A stretch of 64,000 nucleotides of DNA from Actinoplanes sp. KI2 (GTDB lineage Bacteria; Actinomycetota; Actinomycetes; Mycobacteriales; Micromonosporaceae): assembly GCF_025630775.1 (NCBI RefSeq), contig NZ_JAOSZE010000023.1, positions 62,001-126,000 of the forward strand. The letters are read 5' to 3'. This document shows, in pieces, positions 14,925-23,204 of the stretch (its first letter is position 1; each line of letters opens with the position of its first letter). The notes beneath the pieces are model-generated. The model was given only the letters and a program-made list of their open reading frames with translations, ran no database searches and had not been told where the DNA came from. The position numbers and the translations under genes are program-made.

Positions 14925-14943
14925 GGGTCTTGCCGCAAGCCCC
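14925..14943 (-). promoter_or_regulatory. rifamycin-associated element (RAE)-like 19-bp inverted repeat
   Basis: Read on the helR strand it is GGGGCTTGCGGCAAGACCC: nine-base arms with one mismatch around a central G, 61 bases before the helR start. This matches, as I remember it, the RAE found upstream of rifamycin phosphotransferase, Arr, monooxygenase and helR genes in actinomycetes, which mediates induction by rifamycins. The factor that reads it is not known to me. Confidence 0.8.
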
Positions 14944-14966
14944 GGGGTGCGATATACGTTAGAAGT

Positions 14967-14991
14967 GGCGGAGGGTGTCCCTCCGCCTTTT
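14967..14991 (+). terminator. intrinsic terminator (9-bp stem, T-run) on the plus strand
   Basis: GGCGGAGGG-TGT-CCCTCCGCC followed by TTTT, a perfect hairpin with a T-tail, oriented to stop plus-strand transcripts. Yet no plus-strand gene lies upstream: helR is on the minus strand. Either a short plus-strand RNA arises in the helR promoter region or the element acts on the other strand as a simple hairpin after the gene ending at 15070. Confidence 0.7.
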
Positions 14992-15069
14992 CCGTGTTCC
15001 AGGCCGGTTACCTAGCCTCCTAGGAAGCCTAAAGACGCCGTGACCGCGAGACACCGGGTCGGGCGGGAC

Positions 15070-15567
15070 TCAGGTGCTGTCTCGGCGGGCCTGGCGGCGG
15101 GCGTTGGTCGCCCGCGTGGAGGCTCGGCGCTTTTGCAGATCAGGGGAGTCCGGGCGGGTCGTCGAGCGCTGCCGGGGCAGGCGCGTGACCTTGGCGGGCG
15201 CGGGCGCCGGCGGCGGCGGGGCGAACCGAGGCTGCTCGTCGGCCAGGCGTTCGGCGTGCAGGGCGTCGGCGCTCGCCTGGGCGGCTACCGCGAGGAGGCG
15301 GCTGACACCGGCGAGGATGTTCTCGAAGAGCTCGGCCTTGGCGCGGGCGCGGGAGTTGCGCGCGTGGGCCTTGCCGCGGCCGCCGGCCGGTTCGATGCTG
15401 GCTGCCGCCTGGCGGCGGTACTGCTTGACGTACTTGTCGCGGTGCCGGCGCACCCGGGCGTGCAAGGCGATCAGTTCGTCCTCGTCCAGGCCGATCAGGC
15501 GGTCGGGTTGCACCTCCCGCACCACCGCGAGCTCCGCTTCGGCCAGTGTGCCCAGTAGCGCGTCCAT
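15070..15567 (-). CDS. hypothetical protein with basic C-terminal tail
   Basis: A 165-residue protein starting at ATG 15565-15567 behind a strong GGAGGGAG site. The N-terminal part is helical (MDALLGTLAEAELAVVREVQPDRLIGLDEDELIALHARVRRHRDKYVKQYRRQAAA), and GGRGKAHARNSRARAKAELFENILAGVSRLLAVAAQASADAL follows. The last 45 residues are proline-rich then very arginine-rich, suggesting nucleic acid binding. I do not recognise the family. It is divergent from the tetR gene at 15667. Confidence 0.65.
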   Translation of the reverse strand: MDALLGTLAEAELAVVREVQPDRLIGLDEDELIALHARVRRHRDKYVKQYRRQAAASIEPAGGRGKAHARNSRARAKAELFENILAGVSRLLAVAAQASADALHAERLADEQPRFAPPPPAPAPAKVTRLPRQRSTTRPDSPDLQKRRASTRATNARRQARRDST

Positions 15568-15666
15568 CCTGGTTCTCCCTCCGGCGGAAGTTTCCAGTCT
15601 GGTGCCGCGCACGCGGGCCGCGCCTCCTTCGTGCCGGGTGAAACCCGCTCGTATTAGGGTGCGGAC

Positions 15667-16212
15667 ATGCCGCCCCAACGCCGCGACGCCGCCCGCAACC
15701 GGGAGCGCCTCCTGGCCGCGGCCCGGCGGGTGTTCGCCGAGCAGGGTCACGACGTGCCGCTCGAAGAGGTGGCCAAGGCGGCCGACATGAGCCGGACCAC
15801 GATCTACCGGAACTTCGCCACCCGGGAGGAGTTGGCGGCCGAGGTGCACGAGGACAACGTCGCCCGGATCGAACGGCGGGCGGCGGAGCTGGCCGGGCGG
15901 GCCGACGGGGTCGTGGAGCTGTTCGACTTCGTGCTGGCGATGCAGGCGGAGCACCGGTCGCTGGCCCGGATCCTGTCGGCGGCCGAGGTCGAGTGGTTCG
16001 CCGCCCTGGGTGAGCGGACCCGGGCCGCCTTCGTGCCGCTCGTCGAGCGGGCTCGCGCGGCCGGGGTGGTGCATCCGGGGGTCGGGGTGCAGGACGTGAT
16101 GCTCGCGTTCTCGATGGCCGGCGGGGCCCTCGCCGATCACGTCCTGGCCGGCCACCCCGAGGTGGAGGACAGGTTACGAGCGATGCTGCACCGCGCGCTG
16201 TTCACGCACTGA
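15667..16212 (+). CDS. TetR-family transcriptional regulator
   Basis: A 181-residue protein. The N-terminal TetR helix-turn-helix is clear: RNRERLLAAARRVFAEQGHDVPLEEVAKAADMSRTTIYRNFATREELAAEV, residues 10-60. The ligand-binding half is alanine-rich and helical (LFDFVLAMQAEHRSLARILSAAEVEWFAALGE). The likely target is its own promoter or the divergent gene at 15070-15567. The ligand is unknown. It converges on the CtaG gene, nine bases away. Confidence 0.88.
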   Translation: MPPQRRDAARNRERLLAAARRVFAEQGHDVPLEEVAKAADMSRTTIYRNFATREELAAEVHEDNVARIERRAAELAGRADGVVELFDFVLAMQAEHRSLARILSAAEVEWFAALGERTRAAFVPLVERARAAGVVHPGVGVQDVMLAFSMAGGALADHVLAGHPEVEDRLRAMLHRALFTH

Positions 16213-16220
16213 CGCAAGGG

Positions 16221-17114
16221 TCATTCCTTCGGGTGCTCGCCGAAGCTCGGCGCCCGGTCGCCGAACACCGAGGCGTCGGTCTCCCACCACGGGCGCTCCC
16301 AGACCGCCTCGGCGGTCGCCGGACCGGTGGTCGAGGCCCGGCGGGCGTCGAGCGCCTCGTCGGCCGCCCTCGCGTCGCGGGCGTCCGAGCGGACCCACTG
16401 CACCAGCAGCAGCACCAGGAAGGGCAGGTCGATCACCTCGCCCATGCCCCACAGCAGGTCGCCGCCGAGCTGCTGGTCGCGCAGCGGGTGAGCGGTGACG
16501 AACTGGCCGGCCGCCAGCACGTGCGTGTCCAGGCGGATGATGATTCCGGGCAGCGCGTCGGCCAGCAGCTCGATGAAGGCGACGAGCAGAGCCAGCGCGT
16601 ACGGGATGCGGGTCTCGAGGGTTTGCGACTCCCACAGCGGAACCAGCACGATGATGCCGGCCGCGAGCAGCACCAGTCGCAGCAGGGCCAGCACCACCGG
16701 ATGCGTGAGGCTGGCCGGCAGCAGCGCGGTGAAGAAGATGCCGAACGGCAGCACGGCCAGCATCAGCGGGCCGACGATGGGCTGCGAGAACAGCCGGGCC
16801 ACCGGGTTGGCAAGCGCCGTGCGCAGCCGCTCGGCGCCGCGCGGCGGCAGGGCGCCGAGGGCCAGTTGCAGGGGGTGGCCCAGGGCCATCAGGAACGGGA
16901 CGACCAGCAGCAACGCCATGACTTCCACGGCGTACGCGGGAAAGCGGGCCGGCGCGATCGCGGAGACCGCGACCAGGGATCCGACGCCGAGCAGCAGGAA
17001 GGCGGCGGTGTCGCGCAGCGGCCACCGGCGCACCCGGCGGACGCCCCACAGGTAGAGCGTCGCCGCGATCGCCGCGACGGCGAATCCCACCAGATCGGGC
17101 AGCACAGAGCTCAC
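16221..17114 (-). CDS. CtaG-type cytochrome c oxidase assembly membrane protein
   Basis: A 297-residue integral membrane protein of the caa3_CtaG family. Hydrophobic segments (for example VGFAVAAIAATLYLWGV, DTAAFLLLGVGSLVAVSAI, VEVMALLLVVPFLMALGHPLQLAL, VVLALLRLVLLAAGIIVLVPLW, ALALLVAFIELLADAL and LPFLVLLLVQWV) give about seven transmembrane helices. The family supports copper insertion and assembly of haem-copper oxidases. The C-terminal 60 residues (DARRASTTGPATAEAVWERPWWETD...) are soluble. The gene stands apart from any oxidase genes, which is common in actinomycetes. Confidence 0.85.
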   Translation of the reverse strand: MSSVLPDLVGFAVAAIAATLYLWGVRRVRRWPLRDTAAFLLLGVGSLVAVSAIAPARFPAYAVEVMALLLVVPFLMALGHPLQLALGALPPRGAERLRTALANPVARLFSQPIVGPLMLAVLPFGIFFTALLPASLTHPVVLALLRLVLLAAGIIVLVPLWESQTLETRIPYALALLVAFIELLADALPGIIIRLDTHVLAAGQFVTAHPLRDQQLGGDLLWGMGEVIDLPFLVLLLVQWVRSDARDARAADEALDARRASTTGPATAEAVWERPWWETDASVFGDRAPSFGEHPKE

Positions 17115-17181
17115 CCGGCCGATTGTGCTCCCAGCCCGATCGGATCGGTCAGGAGCCCACCCCCGCCGTCTCTGCTGCGGC

Positions 17182-17727
17182 TCAGTGCGGGCTGACGCGA
17201 ACCTCCGGCGCGGGCAGCCCTTCGAACCAGGAGGCCTCCCGGATCGTGCTCAGCAGGCGTTGCCGGCCGGCCTCGTCCTGGCGGTCGATGAACAGGATGC
17301 CGTCCAGGTGGTCGGTCTCGTGCTGGATGCAGCGCGACAGCAGGCCCTCGCCGACGACCTGCACCGGGTCGCCGTGCTGGGTGAAGCCCTTGGCGACCAC
17401 GTTGAGCCGGCGGCGGGTGTCGAGGTAGATGCCGGGGATCGACAGGCAGCCCTCGAAGCCGTCCTGGGTGTCCTCGTCCGGGAAGGTCAGCACCGGGTTG
17501 ACCAGGTGGTCGAGCTTGCGGTCGTTGCCCGGCAGCTCCGGCGCGATGGCGAAGACCCGCAGCCCGACGCCGATCTGCGGGGCGGCCAGGCCGGCGCCGC
17601 GGGAGGCGGCGAGCGTCTCGTTCAGGTCGTCGACGAGGCGGCGAAGCTCGGCGTCGAAATCGGTCACCTCGGCGGCGGGCTTGCGCAGCACCGGGTCGCC
17701 GACCTTGCGGATGTCCAGCACGGTCAT
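17182..17727 (-). CDS. def: peptide deformylase
   Basis: A 181-residue metalloenzyme that removes the N-formyl group from nascent proteins. All three motifs are intact: GAGLAAPQIG (44-53), EGCLS (92-96, metal-ligand Cys) and QHETDHLDG (135-143, HExxH-type metal ligands). ATG 17725-17727 (MTVLDIRKVGDPVL) gives the usual N-terminus; in-frame starts further up would add residues unusual for the family. Actinomycetes often carry several def genes, so this may not be the only copy. It is followed on the same strand by no close gene; trpC lies upstream after a hairpin. Confidence 0.95.
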   Translation of the reverse strand: MTVLDIRKVGDPVLRKPAAEVTDFDAELRRLVDDLNETLAASRGAGLAAPQIGVGLRVFAIAPELPGNDRKLDHLVNPVLTFPDEDTQDGFEGCLSIPGIYLDTRRRLNVVAKGFTQHGDPVQVVGEGLLSRCIQHETDHLDGILFIDRQDEAGRQRLLSTIREASWFEGLPAPEVRVSPH

Positions 17728-17815
17728 GCCCACAGTCTCCATCACCGAGGGGGCTGCTCGTCCAGCGGAAATCAAGTCTTGAAAGATGTGTCGATCTCGC
17801 AGAGACTGCGTGTTC

Positions 17816-17861
17816 CGCGCGCCCGGCCCGAGGCTCCGCCAGACCCTGGGCCGGGCACGCG
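17816..17861 (-). terminator. GC-rich hairpin downstream of trpC
   Basis: Arms about 17816-17829 and 17848-17861 pair over nine bases (GCCCGGCCC/GGGCCGGGC), then a mismatch, then four more. The hairpin begins a few bases after the trpC stop and separates it from def, as expected for an actinomycete terminator without a T-run. Confidence 0.6.
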
Positions 17862-17863
17862 GG

Positions 17864-18652
17864 TCAGCGGCCCGCCGCGACGAGGGCGGCCGCGGCGTCG
17901 CGCGGGCTGTCCGTGGTCACCAGGCCCTCGCCGACCAGCACCGCGCCGGCGCCGGCCGCGGCGTACCGGATCAGATCGTCCGGGCCGCGCACGCCGGACT
18001 CCGCCACCTTCAGCGACGCGTCGGGCAACAGCGGCGCCAGCCGCTCGAAAACCGATCGATCGACCTCGAGCGTGCGCAGGTTGCGAGCGTTCACCCCGAT
18101 CACTCGTGCGCCGGCGTCGACCGCCCGGGTCAAATCGTCCTCGTCGTGCACCTCGACCAGGGCGGTCATGCCCAGCTCGTCCTCGATCAGCGCGCGCAGG
18201 TGGCTCAGCGTGGGCTGGTCGAGGGCGGCGACGATCAAAAGTGCCGCGTCGGCGCCGTACGCGCGGGCCTCGTACGCCTGGTACTCGCCGTACAGGAAAT
18301 CCTTGCGCAGCACCGGAATCCGGACCGCTTGCCGGACCGCCGCGAGGTCGCGCAGCGATCCGCCGAACCGGCGCTCCTCGGTGAGCACGCTGATCCAGCT
18401 CGCCCCGCCGGCCTCGTAGTCGGCGGCGAGCGCGGCCGGATCGGCGATCGGCGCCAGCTCACCCTTCGACGGCGACCGGCGCTTCACCTCGGCGATCACC
18501 GACACACCGGGGCGGGCCAGGGCGGCGTACGCGTCGAGCGCGGGCGTCGCCGCCGCGGCCCGCGCCCGCATCTCGCCGAGGCCGGTCAGTGCCTCGCGCT
18601 TGGCGACGTCCTCGCGGACCCCCGCCATGATCTGGTCCAGCACGTTGCTCAC
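17864..18652 (-). CDS. trpC: indole-3-glycerol-phosphate synthase
   Basis: A 262-residue TIM-barrel enzyme of tryptophan biosynthesis that converts carboxyphenylamino-deoxyribulose phosphate to indole-3-glycerol phosphate. The signature is complete: VIAEVKRRSPSKGELAP (catalytic Lys), ISVLTEERRFGGSL, PVLRKDFLYGEYQAYEARAYGADAALLI, ALVEVHDEDDL, IGVNARNLRTLEVD, VAESGV and GAGAVLVGEGLV. GTG 18650-18652 gives the expected N-terminus. No other trp genes are nearby, so it is an orphan, perhaps a second copy. It is divergent from nothing; the aldo/keto reductase gene lies 34 bases upstream on the same strand. Confidence 0.93.
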   Translation of the reverse strand: MSNVLDQIMAGVREDVAKREALTGLGEMRARAAAATPALDAYAALARPGVSVIAEVKRRSPSKGELAPIADPAALAADYEAGGASWISVLTEERRFGGSLRDLAAVRQAVRIPVLRKDFLYGEYQAYEARAYGADAALLIVAALDQPTLSHLRALIEDELGMTALVEVHDEDDLTRAVDAGARVIGVNARNLRTLEVDRSVFERLAPLLPDASLKVAESGVRGPDDLIRYAAAGAGAVLVGEGLVTTDSPRDAAAALVAAGR

Positions 18653-18686
18653 CCGCAAACCATATGCGGACCCCGGCGGGGCCCGG

Positions 18687-19655
18687 CTACCGGTAGCCGT
18701 ACGGCACGTGCGGGCGGTACGGGGCCTCCAGCCGGGTCACGTCCCGGTCGGTCAGGATCAGGTCGGTGGCGGCGAGAGCGTCGTCGAGATGGCCCGGTCT
18801 GGTGGCCCCGACGATCGGCGCGCTGACCGTCGCCTTGCTCAGCAGCCAGGCCAGCGCGATCTGGGCGGGCGGCCGGGCATGTTCGGAAGCGACCGCGCCC
18901 AGCGCGTCCACGACGGCGGCGTCGCTGTCGTCCGTTCTCCGCTCGCCGGCCTGCTCGGCGGCCACGCGAGGGGTACGCCGCGGACCGCGGCGGGCGAGCA
19001 GGCCGCGGGCCAGCGGGCTGTACGGCAGGACGCCGACGCCCTGGTCGGCGCAGAACGGGAGCATCTCCCGCTCCTCCTCGCGGTAGACCAGGTTGTACCG
19101 GGTCTGCATGGAGACGAAACGGGTCCAGCCGGCCGCCCGCGCGGTGTACTGGGCCTTCGCGAACTGCCACGCCCACATCAGGGAGGCGCCGAGATACCGG
19201 ACCTTGCCGGCCCGCACCACGTCGTGCAGCGCCGCCATCGTCTCCTCGATCGGTGTCTCGGCGTCCCATCGATGGATCTGGTACAGATCGATGTGGTCGG
19301 TCGCCAGCCGCCGGAGGGAGGCGTCCACGGCGTCCATGATGTGTTTGCGGGACAGGCCGCGGTCGTTGGGGCCCGGCCCCATCGGGTAGTACAGCTTGGT
19401 GGCGAGCACGTAGTCGCCGCGCCGGCCGAAGAACTTGCCGAGCAGCCGCCCGGTGATCTCCTCGCCGGCGCCGCCGGAGTACATGTCGGCGGTGTCGAAG
19501 AAGGTCACGCCGGAGTCCACGGCGTGCCGGACGATCGGTTCGGCCTCGTCCTGGGTCAGGAACCACGACTCGTCGGCGGGATCTCCGTAGCTCATCATGC
19601 CCAGGCCGATCCGCGAGACGCGCAGACCGGACGAGCCCAGACGGACATAGCGCAT
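18687..19655 (-). CDS. aldo/keto reductase
   Basis: A 322-residue NADPH-dependent oxidoreductase with the AKR barrel. FFDTADMYSGGAGEEITGRLLGKF carries the catalytic Asp and Tyr, VLATKLYYPMG the Lys, and YQIHRWDAETPIEETM the His. The NADP-binding end is APIVGATRPGHLDDALAATDLILTDRDVTRLEAPY. It starts at ATG 19653-19655 and is divergent from an Lrp-type regulator gene 62 bases away, which may control it. The substrate, probably a sugar or small aldehyde, is not evident. It resembles YhdN/AKR11-13-like enzymes. Confidence 0.88.
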   Translation of the reverse strand: MRYVRLGSSGLRVSRIGLGMMSYGDPADESWFLTQDEAEPIVRHAVDSGVTFFDTADMYSGGAGEEITGRLLGKFFGRRGDYVLATKLYYPMGPGPNDRGLSRKHIMDAVDASLRRLATDHIDLYQIHRWDAETPIEETMAALHDVVRAGKVRYLGASLMWAWQFAKAQYTARAAGWTRFVSMQTRYNLVYREEEREMLPFCADQGVGVLPYSPLARGLLARRGPRRTPRVAAEQAGERRTDDSDAAVVDALGAVASEHARPPAQIALAWLLSKATVSAPIVGATRPGHLDDALAATDLILTDRDVTRLEAPYRPHVPYGYR

Positions 19656-19717
19656 GGGACCATCTTCCGAGGCACCCAACGCGCTGTGAATGGCAAGTTG
19701 AAGGCGGGAGGCGCGAT

Positions 19718-20197
19718 TTGCCTGGAGATTCAAGGCCACTGGACGTGGTCAATCGGCGCCTGCTGGCCGAGTTGCAGGCCGACCCGCGCATGTCGATGTC
19801 GGAGCTGGCCCGCCGGGTCGGCATGTCCGCGCCGGCGGTCACCGAGCGGGTGCAGCGACTCGAAGCCACCGGCGTGATCGCCGGGTACCGGATGGACATC
19901 GACCCCGCCGCGCTCGGCATGCCGGTGACCGCGCTGGTCCGCATCCGGCCCGGGCCCGGTCAGCTCCCCAAGGTCGCCCTCGCCGCGCAGGAGACCGCGC
20001 AGGTGGTCGAGTGCCATCGCATCACCGGTGAGGACTGCTTCCTGGTCAAGGTGCACGCGCCGTCGGTCGGGGAGCTCGAGGAGATTCTCGACCGGTTCCT
20101 GCTGTACGGGCAGACCACCACCTCGATCGTGGTCGCCACGCCGGTGCCGGCCCGGCCGTTGCCGCTGCCGGGTGTGGACGATCGGAAGGGGCACTGA
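19718..20197 (+). CDS. Lrp/AsnC-family transcriptional regulator
   Basis: A 159-residue protein. An N-terminal winged helix (DVVNRRLLAELQADPRMSMSELARRVGMSAPAVTERVQRLEATGVIAGYRMDIDPAALG) is followed by an AsnC effector domain (VTALVRIRPGPGQLPKVALAAQETAQVVECHRITGEDCFLVKVHAPSVGELEEIL). The start is probably TTG 19718, eight bases after GGGAGG. It is immediately followed, one base after its stop, by the GH38 mannosidase gene, so the two are in one operon. It is divergent from the aldo/keto reductase. Confidence 0.88.
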   Translation: MPGDSRPLDVVNRRLLAELQADPRMSMSELARRVGMSAPAVTERVQRLEATGVIAGYRMDIDPAALGMPVTALVRIRPGPGQLPKVALAAQETAQVVECHRITGEDCFLVKVHAPSVGELEEILDRFLLYGQTTTSIVVATPVPARPLPLPGVDDRKGH

Positions 20198-20198
20198 C

Positions 20199-23100
20199 GT
20201 GCACGACGACATTCCGCTCACGGTCGGCCGGGCGAGGCGGGTCCTCGACGAGCGGATCCGACCGGCGATCTACTCCGACAGCGTGCCGTTCGAGGTGGCT
20301 TTCCGCTCGCTTCCCGGCGAGCCGATCCCGCCGGCCGAGGGACTCGCGCTGACCTACGAGCCGTACGCCGTGGGCACGGCGTGGGGACCGGCCTGGAACA
20401 CCACCTGGTTCCGGCTGCGCGGGCGGGTGCCGCGGGAGTGGCTCGGGCGGCGCGTGGAGGCGGTGGTCGACCTCGGTTTCGACGTGAACCTGCCGGGCTT
20501 CCAGTGCGAGGCGCTGGTCTACCGCCCGGACGGCAGCCCGGTGAAGTCCCTCAACCCCCGGAACCAGTGGATCCCGATCGGCGACGCGGAAACGGTCGAG
20601 TTCTACCTCGAGGCCGCCGCCAACCCGGTCCTGCTCGGCTACCACCCCTTCCGGCCCACCGCGGAGGGCGACATCGAGACCGCGTCGTCGCGGCCGTTGT
20701 ACACGACCGGGCGGATGGACCTCGCGCTCTTCGACGAGCAGGCGTACGAGTTGACGCTCGACCTGGAGGTGCTGCTGGAGTTGCAGGCCGCCCTGCCGGC
20801 GACCGCGCCGCGCCGCATGCGGATCCTCCAGGCGCTCGACGACGCGCTGGACGCGCTCGATCTGCAGGACGTCGCGGGTACGGCGGCCGCCGCCCGATCG
20901 CAGCTGCGCGACGTGCTGGCGGCGCCCGCGGAGCACAGCGCACACCAGGTCTCGGCGATCGGGCACGCGCACATCGACTCGGCCTGGCTCTGGCCGGTCC
21001 GCGAGACGATCCGGAAGGTCGCGCGCACCGCCGCCGGGATGACCGAGCTGATCGAGCTCGACCCCGATTTCCGGTACGGGATGTCCAGCGCCCAGCAGTA
21101 CGCGTGGCTGAAGGAGCACCGGCCCGAGGTGTGGGACCGGGTGGTCAAGGCGGTCCGGGACGGCCGGTTCCTCCCACTGGGCGGCATGTGGGTGGAGAGC
21201 GACACGGTCATGCCGGCCGGTGAGGCGCTGGTCCGGCAGTTCACGTACGGGCAGCGGTTCTTCCGCGAGGAGTTCGGCGTGCAGTGCCAGGGGGTGTGGC
21301 TGCCGGACAGCTTCGGCTACTCCCCGGCACTGCCGCAGCTGATCCGGCGGGCCGGGTTCCGCTGGTTCTTCACCCAGAAGATCTCCTGGAACCAGGTGAA
21401 CCGGTTCCCGCACCACACCTTCCTCTGGGAGGGCATCGACGGCTCCCGGGTGTTCACCCACTTCCCGCCGATGGACACGTACAACTCACAACTTTCCGGC
21501 GCGGAGCTGGCCAAGGCGTCGTCGCAGTTCCGGGAGAGCCGGGTGGCGTCCCGCTCGCTCGCGCCGGTGGGCTGGGGCGACGGCGGCGGCGGGACGACGC
21601 GCGAGATGGCCGGGCGGGCGCGGCGGCTGCGGGACCTCGAGGGCAGCGCGACGGTCCGGTGGGCGAGCCCCGACGACTTCTTCGAGGCGGCCCGGGCCGA
21701 GCTGCCACACCCGCCGGTCTGGGTGGGTGAGCTGTACCTCGAACTGCACCGGGCGACGCTGACCAGCCAGCACCGGACGAAGCAGGGAAACCGGCGCAGC
21801 GAGCATCTGCTGATCGAGGCGGAGTTGTGGGCCGCCACCGCCGCCGTGCGGGCGGGGGCGCCCTATCCGTACGAGGAGATCGACGCGCTGTGGCGGTCGG
21901 TGCTGCTGCATCAGTTCCACGACATCCTGCCGGGGACGTCGATCGCGTGGGTGCACCGCGAGGCCGTGGCCGCCTATGAGCGGATCCGATCGGCGGCGTC
22001 CGCGGTGATCGCGTCCGCCCAGCGTGCGCTGGTCGGTCCGGGCGATCGGCCGATCACGATGAATCCGGCGCCCTTCGCGCGGGACGGGGTGCCGGCACTG
22101 GGCGCAGCGGTCGCTCAGCCGCCCGCCGGCCCCGTCACGATCGACGGGAACGTGCTCTCGAACGGTCTGGTGTCGGTGACCGTCTCCGACGACGGCCTGA
22201 TCACCTCGGCGGTCGATGCCGCCTCCGGGCGGGACGCGATCGCGCCCGGTCACGAGGCGAATCTCCTGCAGCTCCACCAGGACCTGCCGAACATGTGGGA
22301 CGCGTGGGACGTCGACCGGTTCTACCGCAACCGGGTGACCGATCTCCGGGCGGTCGACTCGATCGAGTTCGCCCGGGACGACGCGGGCGCGCGCGTGACG
22401 ATCGTCCGGTCGTTCTCGAAGTCGCGGGTCACCCAGACGCTCACCCTCGCGCCGGGCAGCCGGACCCTGCGGATCGACCAGGAGACGGACTGGCACGAGA
22501 CGGAGAAGTTCCTCAAGGTGGCGTTCCCGCTGGACGTGCGCGCCGAACACGTCGCGGCCGAGACGCAGTTCGGGTATCAGAGGCGGGTCACGCACACGAA
22601 CACCAGCTGGGAGGCGGCCAAGTTCGAGGCCTCCATGCACCGGTTCGTGCAGGTCGAGGACTCCGAGTTCGGGGTCGCGCTGGTGACCGACTCGACCTAC
22701 GGGTACGACCTGACCCGGGACGCCGCGTCCGCCGGGGAGGTCACCACCACCGTGCGGCTGTCGCTGCTGCGGGCGCCGCGGTTCCCCGACCCGCAGACCG
22801 ATCAGGGCCGGCAGACCTGCTCGTACGGGCTGGTGATCGGGGCCGGGATCGCGGCGGCCACGGCGGCCGGGATCGCCATGAACCTTCCGGCCCGGGTGGT
22901 GCCGGGCGACCACGGCTTCGAGCCGCTGGTCTCGATCGAGGGGGAGGGCATCCTCGTCTCCGCGGTGAAGCTGGCCGACGACCGCAGCGGCGACCTGATC
23001 GTGCGGGTGTACGAGTCGCTGGGGCGCCGGGCCGCGGGGACGCTGCGGGTGCACACCGGGTTCGGGTCGGCGCGTACGGTTTCGCTGCTGGAGAGTCCCG

Positions 23101-23204
23101 AGGGCGAGCCGCTCCCGGCCGGCCCGATCCCCGTGCGGCTGACGCCGTTCGAGGTGCGCACGATCCGGTTGACGGCGGTCAGCGACCGTTTTCCCGGCCG
23201 CTGA
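20199..23204 (+). CDS. GH38 alpha-mannosidase
   Basis: A 1001-residue glycoside hydrolase. The first metal motif is GHAHIDSAWLWP (around 255), and the nucleophile aspartate lies in WLPDSFGYS (about 369). HQFHDILPGTSIAWVHREAVAAYERI is the metal-ligand histidine motif, and the beta-rich C-terminal half ends FEVRTIRLT. The N-terminal ~240 residues form the accessory domain of bacterial and vacuolar class II mannosidases. No signal peptide is seen, so it probably acts in the cytosol on imported mannosides. GTG 20199 has GGAAGGGG upstream. It is cotranscribed with the Lrp gene, and its 3' end overlaps the convergent enoyl-CoA hydratase by 26 bp. Confidence 0.93.
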   Translation: MHDDIPLTVGRARRVLDERIRPAIYSDSVPFEVAFRSLPGEPIPPAEGLALTYEPYAVGTAWGPAWNTTWFRLRGRVPREWLGRRVEAVVDLGFDVNLPGFQCEALVYRPDGSPVKSLNPRNQWIPIGDAETVEFYLEAAANPVLLGYHPFRPTAEGDIETASSRPLYTTGRMDLALFDEQAYELTLDLEVLLELQAALPATAPRRMRILQALDDALDALDLQDVAGTAAAARSQLRDVLAAPAEHSAHQVSAIGHAHIDSAWLWPVRETIRKVARTAAGMTELIELDPDFRYGMSSAQQYAWLKEHRPEVWDRVVKAVRDGRFLPLGGMWVESDTVMPAGEALVRQFTYGQRFFREEFGVQCQGVWLPDSFGYSPALPQLIRRAGFRWFFTQKISWNQVNRFPHHTFLWEGIDGSRVFTHFPPMDTYNSQLSGAELAKASSQFRESRVASRSLAPVGWGDGGGGTTREMAGRARRLRDLEGSATVRWASPDDFFEAARAELPHPPVWVGELYLELHRATLTSQHRTKQGNRRSEHLLIEAELWAATAAVRAGAPYPYEEIDALWRSVLLHQFHDILPGTSIAWVHREAVAAYERIRSAASAVIASAQRALVGPGDRPITMNPAPFARDGVPALGAAVAQPPAGPVTIDGNVLSNGLVSVTVSDDGLITSAVDAASGRDAIAPGHEANLLQLHQDLPNMWDAWDVDRFYRNRVTDLRAVDSIEFARDDAGARVTIVRSFSKSRVTQTLTLAPGSRTLRIDQETDWHETEKFLKVAFPLDVRAEHVAAETQFGYQRRVTHTNTSWEAAKFEASMHRFVQVEDSEFGVALVTDSTYGYDLTRDAASAGEVTTTVRLSLLRAPRFPDPQTDQGRQTCSYGLVIGAGIAAATAAGIAMNLPARVVPGDHGFEPLVSIEGEGILVSAVKLADDRSGDLIVRVYESLGRRAAGTLRVHTGFGSARTVSLLESPEGEPLPAGPIPVRLTPFEVRTIRLTAVSDRFPGR

